From: Proteus sp. FME41
GTDB taxonomy: Bacteria; Pseudomonadota; Gammaproteobacteria; Enterobacterales; Enterobacteriaceae
Length of the DNA stretch: 64,000 bases
Direction of reading: 5' to 3'
NCBI RefSeq assembly: GCF_014897315.1
Contig: NZ_JABUYL010000004.1
Location: forward strand, 62,001-126,000
In this document: in pieces, positions 1-9,262 of the stretch
Layout of the letters: the number at the start of each line of letters is the position of its first letter
Position numbering within the stretch: position 1 is the stretch's first letter
Notes under the pieces: model-generated
The model's input: only the letters and a program-made list of their open reading frames with translations
Database searches by the model: none
What the model was told of the DNA's origin: nothing
Made by a program: the position numbers and the translations under genes

Positions 1-371
1 ATCGTTTTTTTAATTAATCATTTATGAGTATTTCAACTCACCAATAAGACGCTAAAATCTCACAAAATAAAATACTATGATTTATATGTTATTTTTTTAT
101 GAACTGAATGCGTATTTTACATGTCGATTTCTTTTAATGAGATAAATTATCAATTTAATTAACGGTTTTTCTAAGGATTAACACTGAGTGTTTTAAGGTA
201 AAGTAGTTCTCGTAATGCAATGACAAATTAATTTATCAATGAAAACCCAACGTTCGCTGAAAATTTGGCATAGGTGAAAAAGAGACGCTTTTGCGCCACT
301 GTTCCGCCGATTGCTAAATCTATTTCGCCAGATAATGGTTTCCGGTCTTTTATCCAAAGGTGTCTTTTGTT
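1..371. other. Intergenic region upstream of fliA
   Basis: AT-rich stretch before fliA. Reading frames on the minus strand here overlap the fliA coding region and look like shadows. The fliA promoter must lie here, but I could not find a convincing sigma-70 or sigma-28 pair. A ribosome-binding AAAGG lies at 356-360. The gene to the left is outside the window. Confidence 0.5.
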
Positions 372-1094
372 GTGAGTGATTTGTATACCGCCGAAGGCGT
401 GATGGACAAAAATAGCCTCTGGGAGCGATATGTCCCGTTGGTTCGCCATGAAGCATTACGATTACAGGTCAAGTTACCTGCGAGTGTTGAATTGGATGAT
501 CTTTTGCAAGCGGGTGGAATTGGGTTGCTAAATGCGGTTGAGCGTTATGACTCAATGCAAGGTGCTGCTTTTACCACTTACGCTGTTCAACGTATTCGTG
601 GCTCAATGTTAGATGAGCTGCGCAGTCGAGATTGGGCGCCACGCAGTGTGCGTCGCAATGCAAGAGAAGTAACACATTCTATTCATCAACTTGAGCAGGA
701 TCTAGGACGACCACCATTAGAACAGGAAGTTGCTGATCATTTGCAGATTGAGTTAGCAGAATACCGGCAGATCCTATTGGATACGAATAACAGCCAATTG
801 TTCTCTTATGACGAATGGCATGAAATTTACGGTGAAAGCTGTGAACCGTCTCAAGACGAAGATCATGATGACAATCCATTACAGATGTTGTTAGAAAGTG
901 ATATTCGCCAAAGAGTCATAGACGCGATAGAATTGCTTCCCGAAAGGGAAAAAATGGTTCTTACTCTGTATTATCAGGAAGAACTTAATTTGAAAGAAAT
1001 AGGCGCAGTGCTTAATGTCGGGGAATCCCGCGTGAGCCAGCTACACAGCCAAGCCATAAAAAGGCTGCGAGCACGCTTAAACCCAGAGAAATAG
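372..1094 (+). CDS. fliA: RNA polymerase sigma factor FliA (sigma-28)
   Basis: Flagellar sigma factor that directs RNA polymerase to late (class III) flagellar and chemotaxis promoters. FlgM holds it inactive until the hook-basal body is complete. The product of 240 aa aligns along its length with E. coli FliA: region 2 has AAFTTYAVQRIRGSMLDELR, and region 4 has the helix-turn-helix LKEIGAVLNVGESRVSQLH near the C-terminus. A longer frame opens at GTG 360, but the family starts (M)xSLYTAEGVMDK, so I chose GTG 372, which gives MSDLYTAEGVMDK and stands 11 nt after AAAGG. The next gene is fliZ, 58 nt downstream, the usual fliAZ operon. Confidence 0.96.
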   Translation: MSDLYTAEGVMDKNSLWERYVPLVRHEALRLQVKLPASVELDDLLQAGGIGLLNAVERYDSMQGAAFTTYAVQRIRGSMLDELRSRDWAPRSVRRNAREVTHSIHQLEQDLGRPPLEQEVADHLQIELAEYRQILLDTNNSQLFSYDEWHEIYGESCEPSQDEDHDDNPLQMLLESDIRQRVIDAIELLPEREKMVLTLYYQEELNLKEIGAVLNVGESRVSQLHSQAIKRLRARLNPEK

Positions 1095-1152
1095 AAGTTT
1101 TGCTTATTTTTGTTTTTGTTTATTAAGACTACAACACAGGGCTTTATCTCTT

Positions 1153-1683
1153 ATGTCTGTTTCAACACAAAAGAAACGGCCGCTAAGCCGTTACATTAAA
1201 GACTATAAACACAGCCAGACTCATTGTCTACATTGCCACAAGGCGCTTGATCGGATCTCTCTCGTATTCAATCGCCAAGTTATCAATAAAGAAGCCATTT
1301 CTGAAATGACGGATTTAGTTGATGATGAAACGTGGGAAACGTTACAAGAGAAGTTCTCTGCGCTATGCCGTTTTTGTAGTGAGATTTACTGTAATAGTGA
1401 AACTGACTACTTTGACATTATGTCTTTTAAGCAGTATTTGTTTGAACAAACGGAGATGAGCCACAGTACTGTTCGTGAGTATGTGGTTCGTTTACGTCGG
1501 CTCGATGAATTACTGACTTCCACTAATTTTCCGCGTCAAGAGTTTACGACAGAGAAAATTCAGTCAGACTTGAGTAAAAAGCTCACTCCCTCTGCATTTA
1601 GTAACTACAACATTGCACTACGTAAGTACGAGCAATATCTCGATTGGTGCCAAGAGCCGCCATCGATGAATAGCAGTCACTAA
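1153..1683 (+). CDS. fliZ: Flagellar regulator FliZ
   Basis: DNA-binding regulator cotranscribed with fliA. In E. coli it antagonises sigma-S-dependent promoters, and in Salmonella it boosts FlhDC activity. The 176-aa product matches E. coli FliZ: a basic N-terminus (KKRPLSRYIKDYKHSQTHC), cysteine clusters (HCLHCHK, LCRFCSEIYC) and a phage-integrase-like N-terminal SAM segment (FEQTEMSHSTVREYVVRLRR). The C-terminal tail is shorter and less conserved than in E. coli. A strong terminator follows at 1704-1735. tcyJ/fliY, which follows fliZ in E. coli, is not here; putA follows in the opposite direction. Confidence 0.95.
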   Translation: MSVSTQKKRPLSRYIKDYKHSQTHCLHCHKALDRISLVFNRQVINKEAISEMTDLVDDETWETLQEKFSALCRFCSEIYCNSETDYFDIMSFKQYLFEQTEMSHSTVREYVVRLRRLDELLTSTNFPRQEFTTEKIQSDLSKKLTPSAFSNYNIALRKYEQYLDWCQEPPSMNSSH

Positions 1684-1703
1684 TTGCGCTCAAGAGAGAC
1701 CTT

Positions 1704-1735
1704 AAAAGGAGTAGCCTAGCCTACTCCTTTTTCTT
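1704..1735 (+). terminator. Rho-independent terminator of fliAZ
   Basis: Perfect 11-bp stem, AAAAGGAGTAG (1704-1714) with CTACTCCTTTT (1721-1731), 6-nt loop, then a T-rich tract. It lies 21 nt after the fliZ stop. Confidence 0.9.
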
Positions 1736-1861
1736 TTCCATTTTGAATCCCTCTTTCTCTTTTCTTATTGTTCCTTTTTTACTATTTCTTTTTTATCTCT
1801 AAATTCTTTTTTATTATTAGCTAGTTATAGCGATATTGTACTAGTGAAATATTTGTTAATA

Positions 1862-1955
1862 AATAAAAAAAGCGCCCACAGTGGGGCGCAAGTTTCAGGT
1901 ATTCATAAAGATATAATTAAATCAACTTCTAGGTTGACTTGATGATAAGTATATT
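1862..1955 (-). ncRNA. Candidate small RNA ending in a strong terminator
   Basis: The minus strand has a GC-rich hairpin (GCGCCC...GGGCGC, 1870-1888) followed by seven T, the form of an intrinsic terminator. It lies beyond putA's own terminator at 2068-2106, so it is not needed to end putA. Upstream on the same strand are a second imperfect stem (AGTCAAC/GTTGATT) and a TATACT hexamer near 1950, but no good -35. It may be a small RNA of about 80 nt, or just a backup terminator. There is no similarity to a small RNA family I know. Confidence 0.3.
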
Positions 1956-2067
1956 TACTAAACTAATTCATCGCGAATAATAAATATGAAAAAAGTGAAA
2001 ACAATCACAGCATTCAAAAAAATAACTGTTTTGACTATCTCTTTAGAAATAATAGAGTAGCCAAAGA

Positions 2068-2106
2068 AAAAACCACCTTTAAGAAAACAGCGTTTAAAGG
2101 TGGTCT
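2068..2106 (-). terminator. Rho-independent terminator of putA
   Basis: On the minus strand ACCACCTTTAA pairs with TTAAAGGTGGT, followed by TTTTTTC. It starts 32 nt after the putA stop codon. Confidence 0.88.
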
Positions 2107-2137
2107 CAAAAACAAGGAGAAAAAGAGAGGGGGCTAA

Positions 2138-5100
2138 TTAACTAATGGTCATTAAACTGGCATTACCGCCTGCCGCGGCAGTATTAATACTCAATGCTCT
2201 TTCATGTAATAAACGCTCTAATAATAGGCTTGTTTCACCGCGAGAAAAGCCTTGAATAGAAATTATCGCCCCTTTTCGTTGAGCAATTTTCTGGCAAGTT
2301 TCACGTAATTGATCGCCATCACCATGGTAAATCACCGCATTTATTTTCAGTGACTCATCAGTCCAGTTTTCAGTGAGTGTCATTGCTTTTCTAACAATAT
2401 CAGGTAACTCTCGGTACGTTTTTTGTGAGAATGGACTATTAACGACAACGGCATGACAGCCCGAAGCGAGAACACCCGCTATTTGGGTTAGTGCATCTTG
2501 TTCATTATCTGAAATACACAGCACATTACCGCAAGGAACCAATTGGTAAGTATTACGTTCACCAGTAGGGCCCGGTAATACACGTAGTGTTCCTGCTTGG
2601 GATGCAAGGGCATATTTCTCTAAGGCTTCATAGTGTGGTTTATCTGTTTTGTTTGATAGCCATTCCATGTACTTATGATAAGTCTGTAATAACGTATTGC
2701 GCATAGAAGTATCAAGAGGAAGTGTTTCATCTTGGCGTGCTAGTGTTTGCGTTGCGGCATTTTCAGGGCGTTTAGATAATAAGCGATACAGATAAACAGG
2801 GCCGCCTGCTTTAGGCCCCGTCCCTGATAATCCTTCACCACCAAAAGGTTGAACCCCCACAACCGCACCAACCATATTACGATTGACATACAAGTTACCG
2901 ACTTTGGCGTTTGAGGCAACATAAGCAATAGTTTCATCAATACGGGTATGAACACCCATTGTTAAGCCATAGCCTGTTGCATTAATCTCTTCGAGTAATG
3001 CGGGTAACTCTTGGCTGGCATAACGGACAACGTGCAATACAGGACCAAAAATTTCTTTTTTTAGCGAACTGACGTTATCAAGTTCAATTAAGGTGGGTTG
3101 AATAAAAGTACTGTTATTTTCAATGTGCTTTGACAGACTGTTATGTGAAGCTTGATAAACATCGTGCCCCTCAGTGCGCATAACGTGAATATGCTGTTCA
3201 ATGCCTGCTTTAGCGTCTTTATCAATAACAGGGCCAATGTCGGTAGATAATAAACTGGGATCACCCATAACAGCCTGCGCCATTGCCCCTTTAAGCATCT
3301 CGATTGTACTCTCAGCAACTTCCTCCTGAATACATAAAAGACGTAAAGCAGAACAACGTTGGCCTGCACTATCGTAAGCCGATGCCATAACATCAGTAAC
3401 CACTTGCTCTGTTAATGCTGATGAATCAACAATCATGGCGTTTAAGCCGCCGGTTTCCGCAATTAAAGGAACTGGACGTCCTTCGCTGTCTAATCGACCC
3501 GCTAAGGTTTTTTGTAAAATATGAGCAACATCGGTAGAGCCTGTAAACATCACACCGCGAACGCGCTCATCAGCCACTAAGCGAGCACCAATGGTTTCAC
3601 CTTGACCGGGTAAAAGCTGGAGAGCAAAGTGTGGGATCCCCGCTTGGTGAAAGAGTTCAATGGCTTTTGCCGCGATTAATGGTGTTTGTTCTGCTGGCTT
3701 AGCCAGCACGGTGTTTCCTGCGGCTAAGGCAGCCGCAATTTGTCCACTAAATATTGCTAAAGGGAAGTTCCAAGGGCTGATACACACTACAGGCCCCAAA
3801 GGGCGATGAGTACTGTTATCGAAATCTCGTTCAACTTGTGCCGCATAATAATATAGAAAATCAATCGCTTCGCGGACTTCTGCAATGGCATTGCTGTATG
3901 TTTTTCCTGCTTCACGCACTAAAATACCCATTAATGGCCCCATTTGTTGTTCCATTAATTCTGCTGTACGGATTAAATATAACGCTCTTTGTGCTGGTGG
4001 GGTGGCAAACCATATTTCGCCATTATCTTGTGCAATGGTTAAGGCAAAATCAGCTTCATCTTCTGTAGCTTCACGCACTGAACCCACAATATCAGTGTGA
4101 TTTGCTGGGTTTACGACAGGCTGAGGTTCTGACATTTTTTCTGATGAAATAAAATCGCCACCTAACAAAGGTTCGCAATATCTATTTTCAGTTGCTGATG
4201 TTAATAATGCACTAGAAAGAGATGCCAAACGATGTTCATTTGACATATCAATGCCCGGTGAATTTTTACGTTCATCACCATAAAGCTGATGAGGAAGAGG
4301 AATTTTAGGATGAGAAAGCCCAATTTGGCCTTCAATTTGCGCCATTTTGTTCACTTCTTTAACAGGATCAGCCACTAATTCATCAAGAGAAATAGTGGTA
4401 TCCGCAATTCGGTTGACAAATGAGGTATTTGCACCATTTTCAAGCAAACGACGAACTAAGTAGGCAAGCAATGTTTCATGAGTACCCACGGGTGCGTAAA
4501 TACGACAAGGACGACCCAGTTTACCTTCTGCAATTTTACCTACAACATGAGCATAAAGCGGTTCACCCATGCCATGTAGGCATTGGAATTCATATTGCCC
4601 CGGATAATAGTTTTGCCCCGCTAAATGATAGATAGCAGAAAGTGTGTGTGCGTTATGTGTTGCAAATTGAGGATAAATAAAATTAGGTGACGCAAGCAAT
4701 TTCTTCGCACAAGCAAGATAAGAAACATCGGTATACACTTTGCGAGTATAAACAGGATAGTCTTCAAGGCCATCAATTTGAGCGCGCTTTATTTCGCTAT
4801 CCCAATACGCCCCTTTGACTAAACGGATCATTAAGCGACGACGACTACGGCGTGCCAAATCAATTACATAATCAATCACTAATGGGCAACGCTTTTGGTA
4901 GGCTTGAATAACAAAACCTATCCCATTCCAACCCGCTAATTCAGGTTCAAAACAGAGTTTTTCAAGGAGATCGAGTGATATTTCAAGTCTATCGGCTTCT
5001 TCTGCATCAATATTAATACCAATATCGTATTGTTTTGCTTGTAAGGTTAATGTGAGCAGGCGAGGGTACAATTCAGACATAACACGCTCATATTGTGCGC

Positions 5101-6106
5101 GACTATAGCGAGGGTGTAACGCTGAAAGTTTAATTGAAATACCGGGTCCTTCATAAATGCCTCGGCCATTAGAGGCTTTACCAATAGCATGGATTGCTTG
5201 TTGATAAGAGACTAAATAGTCTTGTGCATCTTTTTCCGTTAATGCGGCTTCACCTAACATATCATAAGAGTAGCTAAAGCCTTTATCTTCGTGCTTACGT
5301 GCATTCGCCAGTGCTTGAGAAATCGTCTCACCTGTCACAAATTGCTCACCCATTAAACGCATTGCCATATCGACACCTTTGCGCACCAGAGGTTCGCCAC
5401 TTTTGGTCAGAATGCGATTTAAAGAGTTAGATAGTTTTTCTTCATTATGGGTAGAAACTAATTTGCCAGTGAATAATAAGCCCCATGTTGCCGCATTCAC
5501 AAACATAGATTGGCTTTGTCCTACGTGTGAACGCCAATTTCCATGACTAATTTTATCTCGAATAAGGGCATCACGGGTGGCTTTGTCGGGAATACGTAAT
5601 AACGCTTCCGCTAAACACATTAAGGCAACACCTTCTTGTGAAGATAGTGAAAACTCTTGTAATAAGCCCTGAACAAGCCCAGAACGCCCTATGCCATTTT
5701 TTTGTTTACGTAATTTTTCAGCAATGGAATAGGCCAATTTATGTGTTGCTTGAGCTTCATTTTCAGGCAATGTCGCTTGTTGCAATAACATTGGAACGGC
5801 ATGTATTTCAGGTGTGCGATATGCGGAAGTAATGGCAGAGCGTAAAACAGATTGTGGATGAATATGTTCAGCGAATTCTAAGAAAGGCTGATAGTGGGAT
5901 GCTGGCACGTCAGTATTTTCATCAATATCTTGCTCAAGCAATGTAGTATTACTAATATTTACCTGATCATTTTCAATTTGTTCAAGATAATTGAAAATAG
6001 CTTGTTTAATTAGCCAATGCGATGTTCTATCTAATTTTTGTGCAGCCTCTTTTAATCTATTGCGAGTTTCTTCATCAAGTCTAACACCCATTGTTGTGCT
6101 ACTCAT
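2138..6106 (-). CDS. putA: Bifunctional proline dehydrogenase / L-glutamate gamma-semialdehyde dehydrogenase and put repressor PutA
   Basis: Trifunctional flavoprotein that oxidises proline to glutamate: proline to P5C with FAD and quinone, then P5C to glutamate with NAD. It also represses putA and putP when proline is absent. The 1322 aa compare with 1320 in E. coli. Residues about 1-47 are the ribbon-helix-helix DNA-binding domain (TTMGVRLDEETRNRLKEAA). The proline dehydrogenase barrel spans about 230-570. The aldehyde dehydrogenase domain spans about 640-1120, with the general-base Glu in ETGG and the catalytic Cys918 in GQRCSALR. putP is divergent across a 470-bp control region. All catalytic parts look intact. 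Confidence 0.97.
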   Translation of the reverse strand: MSSTTMGVRLDEETRNRLKEAAQKLDRTSHWLIKQAIFNYLEQIENDQVNISNTTLLEQDIDENTDVPASHYQPFLEFAEHIHPQSVLRSAITSAYRTPEIHAVPMLLQQATLPENEAQATHKLAYSIAEKLRKQKNGIGRSGLVQGLLQEFSLSSQEGVALMCLAEALLRIPDKATRDALIRDKISHGNWRSHVGQSQSMFVNAATWGLLFTGKLVSTHNEEKLSNSLNRILTKSGEPLVRKGVDMAMRLMGEQFVTGETISQALANARKHEDKGFSYSYDMLGEAALTEKDAQDYLVSYQQAIHAIGKASNGRGIYEGPGISIKLSALHPRYSRAQYERVMSELYPRLLTLTLQAKQYDIGINIDAEEADRLEISLDLLEKLCFEPELAGWNGIGFVIQAYQKRCPLVIDYVIDLARRSRRRLMIRLVKGAYWDSEIKRAQIDGLEDYPVYTRKVYTDVSYLACAKKLLASPNFIYPQFATHNAHTLSAIYHLAGQNYYPGQYEFQCLHGMGEPLYAHVVGKIAEGKLGRPCRIYAPVGTHETLLAYLVRRLLENGANTSFVNRIADTTISLDELVADPVKEVNKMAQIEGQIGLSHPKIPLPHQLYGDERKNSPGIDMSNEHRLASLSSALLTSATENRYCEPLLGGDFISSEKMSEPQPVVNPANHTDIVGSVREATEDEADFALTIAQDNGEIWFATPPAQRALYLIRTAELMEQQMGPLMGILVREAGKTYSNAIAEVREAIDFLYYYAAQVERDFDNSTHRPLGPVVCISPWNFPLAIFSGQIAAALAAGNTVLAKPAEQTPLIAAKAIELFHQAGIPHFALQLLPGQGETIGARLVADERVRGVMFTGSTDVAHILQKTLAGRLDSEGRPVPLIAETGGLNAMIVDSSALTEQVVTDVMASAYDSAGQRCSALRLLCIQEEVAESTIEMLKGAMAQAVMGDPSLLSTDIGPVIDKDAKAGIEQHIHVMRTEGHDVYQASHNSLSKHIENNSTFIQPTLIELDNVSSLKKEIFGPVLHVVRYASQELPALLEEINATGYGLTMGVHTRIDETIAYVASNAKVGNLYVNRNMVGAVVGVQPFGGEGLSGTGPKAGGPVYLYRLLSKRPENAATQTLARQDETLPLDTSMRNTLLQTYHKYMEWLSNKTDKPHYEALEKYALASQAGTLRVLPGPTGERNTYQLVPCGNVLCISDNEQDALTQIAGVLASGCHAVVVNSPFSQKTYRELPDIVRKAMTLTENWTDESLKINAVIYHGDGDQLRETCQKIAQRKGAIISIQGFSRGETSLLLERLLHERALSINTAAAGGNASLMTIS

Positions 6107-6176
6107 GCAGTGCTCCTCATATTCTATTTCTCATTCACAAGTACTGTTACCCGTTATTTTTATTAATATCATTCAT

Positions 6177-6194
6177 GTTGCAACTTTGTGCAAC
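6177..6194. promoter_or_regulatory. PutA operator pair near putA
   Basis: Inverted hexamers GTTGCA (6177-6182) and TGCAAC (6189-6194), 71 bp from the putA start. They match the known PutA core site GTTGCA. Confidence 0.7.
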
Positions 6195-6499
6195 ATTGTT
6201 AACAATTTATTTATAAATAATGTGAAAGTAGTCAGGTTTTGTACATAATTAAAAAGAGTGTAATTTATCAATTCCTACATATTTACATATAAATCAATAA
6301 ATTATATTTATTTTACTAATGTTTGTATTTATAATGCACCCTCGAATTAAGACAAATAATGTGAAGTCATAAACAAAATTTAAACATTTAAACGTTAATT
6401 TCTTGTTAAATGCAGTTAACCTATTCTAGGATTGATGTGAATGCTTTATCTGTTGCTGTAAGAAATTATTTTAATTAAAAACTGAAAAGATCATTGGTG

Positions 6500-6515
6500 T
6501 GCAACGATGTGCAAC
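6500..6515. promoter_or_regulatory. PutA operator pair near putP
   Basis: Two TGCAAC hexamers in direct repeat (6500-6505 and 6510-6515), the complement of the PutA core GTTGCA, about 60 bp before putP. Confidence 0.7.
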
Positions 6516-6576
6516 GTTCCTGTACAGGCCAAAAACATCACGATGATTAGAAACAGATTTATGGAGAACTGCAATT

Positions 6577-8061
6577 ATGGCTCTAACTTCGCCAATGCTA
6601 ATTACATTTACTATCTACATCTTGGGTATGCTTTTTATTGGTTATCTTGCTTATCGTTCAACGAAAAATTTTGATGATTATATTCTTGGGGGGCGACGGC
6701 TAGGCAGTGTGGTGACCGCACTTTCTGCGGGTGCTTCTGATATGAGTGGCTGGCTATTAATGGGATTACCCGGTGTCGTTTTTTTCGCGGGTATTTCTGA
6801 AAGTTGGATAGCTATTGGTTTATGTTTAGGCGCATGGCTAAACTGGCGTTTAGTCGCAGGGCGTCTACGGTTACAAACTGAAAGAAATAATAACGCATTA
6901 ACACTGCCAGACTATTTGACATCACGCTTTGATGATAAAAGTAAGATATTACGGATTATTTCAGCACTCGTTATTCTTATTTTCTTTACTATCTACTGTG
7001 CTTCTGGTGTGGTCGCAGGTGGTATGCTTTTTGAATCAACCTTCCATATTCCTTATCAAGAAGCAATGATTTATGGCGCGCTTGCAACTATTGCGTATAC
7101 TTTTTTAGGGGGATTTCTTGCAGTAAGTTGGACGGATACTGTTCAAGCAACCCTAATGATATTTGCCCTGATCCTGACACCGATTATTGTCATATTCGCG
7201 GTTGGTGGTGTTGATACCTCTATTGCGATCATTAAAGCTAAAGATCCGTCTTATCTTGATATGTTCAAAGGCCTTGATTTTATCGCTATTGTCTCTTTAT
7301 TAGCGTGGGGATTGGGCTATTTTGGACAACCTCATATTCTTGCCCGCTTTATGGCTGCTGATTCTAACCAGACTATTCGTAAAGCACGTCGTATTGGTAT
7401 GACATGGATGATCCTCTGTTTAGGCGGTACTGTCGCCGTTGGGTTCTTTGGTATTGCTTACTTTGAAATGAACCCAGCACAAGCAGGGGCAGTAACCGCT
7501 AAAAATGAACGTATCTTTATGGAATTAGCATCACTGCTGTTTAATCCATGGATTGCGGGTATTTTGCTGTCAGCTATTTTAGCTGCAGTAATGAGTACAT
7601 TAAGCTGTCAGTTATTAGTTTGTGCGAGTGCATTAACTGAAGATTTATACAAACCGTTTATCCGCAAAAGTGCGAGCCAAAAAGAGTTAGTTTGGGTAGG
7701 GCGTGGGATGGTGTTGCTAGTGGCGGTTATTGCAATCTTCTTAGCGCGTGATCCTAATAATAAAGTGCTCGATTTAGTCAGTAATGCATGGGCTGGCTTT
7801 GGTGCCGCATTTGGTCCTGTTATTCTTATCTCGGTAACTTGGAAACGAATGACGCGTAATGGTGCTTTTGCAGGCATGCTGATTGGTGCTTTAACTGTAT
7901 TAGTATGGATGCAATATAAATGGTTTGGATTATATGAAATTATTCCGGGCTTTATTTTTGCTTCTATTGCTATCATTGTTATCAGTTTGATGGGTAAAGA
8001 GCCAAGTAAAGAGAACCAACAGCGTTTTAATGAAGTAGAAACTGAATACCGTAATACATAA
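6577..8061 (+). CDS. putP: Sodium/proline symporter PutP
   Basis: Inner-membrane Na+/L-proline symporter of the SSS family that supplies proline to PutA. The 494 aa compare with 502 in E. coli. Thirteen hydrophobic segments fit the LeuT-fold topology. Conserved family stretches are visible: SAGASDMSGWLLMGLPG in TM2, DYLTSRF after it, and GQPHILARFMAA around TM6-7. GGAG at 6563-6566 precedes ATG 6577. It is divergent from putA and most likely shares PutA repression. A terminator follows at 8098-8127. Confidence 0.96.
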   Translation: MALTSPMLITFTIYILGMLFIGYLAYRSTKNFDDYILGGRRLGSVVTALSAGASDMSGWLLMGLPGVVFFAGISESWIAIGLCLGAWLNWRLVAGRLRLQTERNNNALTLPDYLTSRFDDKSKILRIISALVILIFFTIYCASGVVAGGMLFESTFHIPYQEAMIYGALATIAYTFLGGFLAVSWTDTVQATLMIFALILTPIIVIFAVGGVDTSIAIIKAKDPSYLDMFKGLDFIAIVSLLAWGLGYFGQPHILARFMAADSNQTIRKARRIGMTWMILCLGGTVAVGFFGIAYFEMNPAQAGAVTAKNERIFMELASLLFNPWIAGILLSAILAAVMSTLSCQLLVCASALTEDLYKPFIRKSASQKELVWVGRGMVLLVAVIAIFLARDPNNKVLDLVSNAWAGFGAAFGPVILISVTWKRMTRNGAFAGMLIGALTVLVWMQYKWFGLYEIIPGFIFASIAIIVISLMGKEPSKENQQRFNEVETEYRNT

Positions 8062-8097
8062 TAAAAAATTGAATAAGCTAAATAAATGGCCACTTTA

Positions 8098-8127
8098 TTA
8101 CAAAATAAGGTGGCCTTTATGTTTAAA
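8098..8127 (+). terminator. Terminator after putP
   Basis: Stem GGCCACTTTATT (8098-8109) with AATAAGGTGGCC (8113-8124, one G-T pair), then TTTATGTTT. It may also serve the convergent gene ending at 8184. Confidence 0.75.
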
Positions 8128-8183
8128 TATAATTGTTAATTTAAGGTTTGAAATAATTAATTTTTTTTAAGATAAAAAAGAAG

Positions 8184-8993
8184 TTATTCATAATATTCGA
8201 TTTTATTATATACAGTAGCTTTACTTGTATCGATGATTTTATTGTTTTGTTTAACTATGCTGACTAAATCCCATGTTAAACAATTATTATAGTTATCCCA
8301 CTCACGGCATGTATTATCATATTCTCTAATATCATCATAGAGGCTACTAAATAATTGAGTTTGGCGTAAAACTTTACCGTCATTACCATAATTAAATTCT
8401 AAGGTAACGTCATTATTCTCAATAACTTTTAGTAACCGTCCTTGTTCGTCATAGTAAAAATTTATTGTATTACCTTGATTTTCAACATCAGATTTAGTAA
8501 CTGTTGATGTAATTATTTTATTACTTTTATAAAAATATTGACTTGTTTCAGAGCCCATTAATGTGCCGTATTCATCATAAAAATTAGATATTTTATGTGT
8601 TAGCTGATTTTGTTCATTTTTATTGTAAATTTCATTTAAATAGAGTGTATGATTTCTATGGCGATTTTTTAATTGATATTTGTGTTTAGTGTCATAGGGA
8701 TCTGACATTCTTAAAATATTTGTTTCAATATGCTCGTGGATGTATTCTTGTGTTGAAAAATGATATTTAGTTAAGCTACCACATTCATCAAATTTTGCTT
8801 CCCCCTTGAAGGCTTTAAACCGGCCATGTTCAGGTAGTGTGCTAGTCGTTATTATTGATTTAACAGGCCCATTATAATATTCAAGCATAGTGACCATGTT
8901 ATTAGAGGTGTTAACCTGTTTTTGTACGTCGTCACAAGCAAAAGCAGAGAGCGGTGTGTATAAAGAAAAAATAAAAAATAAAGGTAATTTCAT
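8184..8993 (-). CDS. Secreted YnfC-like (UPF0257) protein, copy 1
   Basis: Predicted exported protein of about 269 aa with no known function. From ATG 8993 the N-terminus is a clean signal peptide (MKLPLFFIFSLYTPLSAFA); the longer frame from TTG 9038 would bury it. The body resembles E. coli YnfC: YNGPVKSIITTSTLP..GRFKAFKGEAKFDECG early, a YD-repeat-like stretch (FYDEQGRLLKVIE, FNYGNDGKVLRQT) and a C-terminal ...YNKIEYYE like YnfC's ...IKNTIDYY. YnfC is a lipoprotein, but the AFAC here is a poor lipobox. It is a tandem paralogue of the gene at 9263-10096. The ribosome-binding site is weak. Confidence 0.7.
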   Translation of the reverse strand: MKLPLFFIFSLYTPLSAFACDDVQKQVNTSNNMVTMLEYYNGPVKSIITTSTLPEHGRFKAFKGEAKFDECGSLTKYHFSTQEYIHEHIETNILRMSDPYDTKHKYQLKNRHRNHTLYLNEIYNKNEQNQLTHKISNFYDEYGTLMGSETSQYFYKSNKIITSTVTKSDVENQGNTINFYYDEQGRLLKVIENNDVTLEFNYGNDGKVLRQTQLFSSLYDDIREYDNTCREWDNYNNCLTWDLVSIVKQNNKIIDTSKATVYNKIEYYE

Positions 8994-9262
8994 ATAATGC
9001 GCCGTCTTAAAATATTTATTAAAGAATGCGATTAACAAGGTGCATTCATCATTATTTGATAAGTAGTATAAGATAAGTCGTTTTTCTTAGTAAGTATGAA
9101 TTTATCATTTATTGATTTAAGTAGTTTTACACAAATTGTTTTTTTTAGAAAGTATTAATAAAAGATTTGTTTTTAAATAATAACATACAAAACAGTCTAT
9201 TTAAGATAGTCTGATTTGTATGTTGTTTGTGAGTTGTTAAAATAATAGAAGAGAATTAGATA

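Larger units (their letters stand above)
6107..6576. promoter_or_regulatory. putA-putP divergent control region
   Basis: A 470-bp AT-rich region between divergent genes. It contains GTTGCA/TGCAAC hexamers, the core recognised by the PutA ribbon-helix-helix domain in E. coli, in two clusters. One is at 6177-6194 (inverted pair) beside putA. The other is at 6500-6515 (tandem pair spaced 10 bp, one helical turn) beside putP. The layout suggests PutA occupies both ends. Exact promoters were not assigned. Confidence 0.75.

Noticed and set aside
300-340. Possible sigma-28 promoter (GCCGAT / GCCAGATAA) upstream of fliA
   Set aside because: No TAAA-type -35 at the right distance, and the -10 matches need an insertion.
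193-456. Minus-strand frames over the fliA start region
   Set aside because: They overlap the conserved fliA N-terminus, and the translations resemble nothing known and lack a ribosome-binding site.
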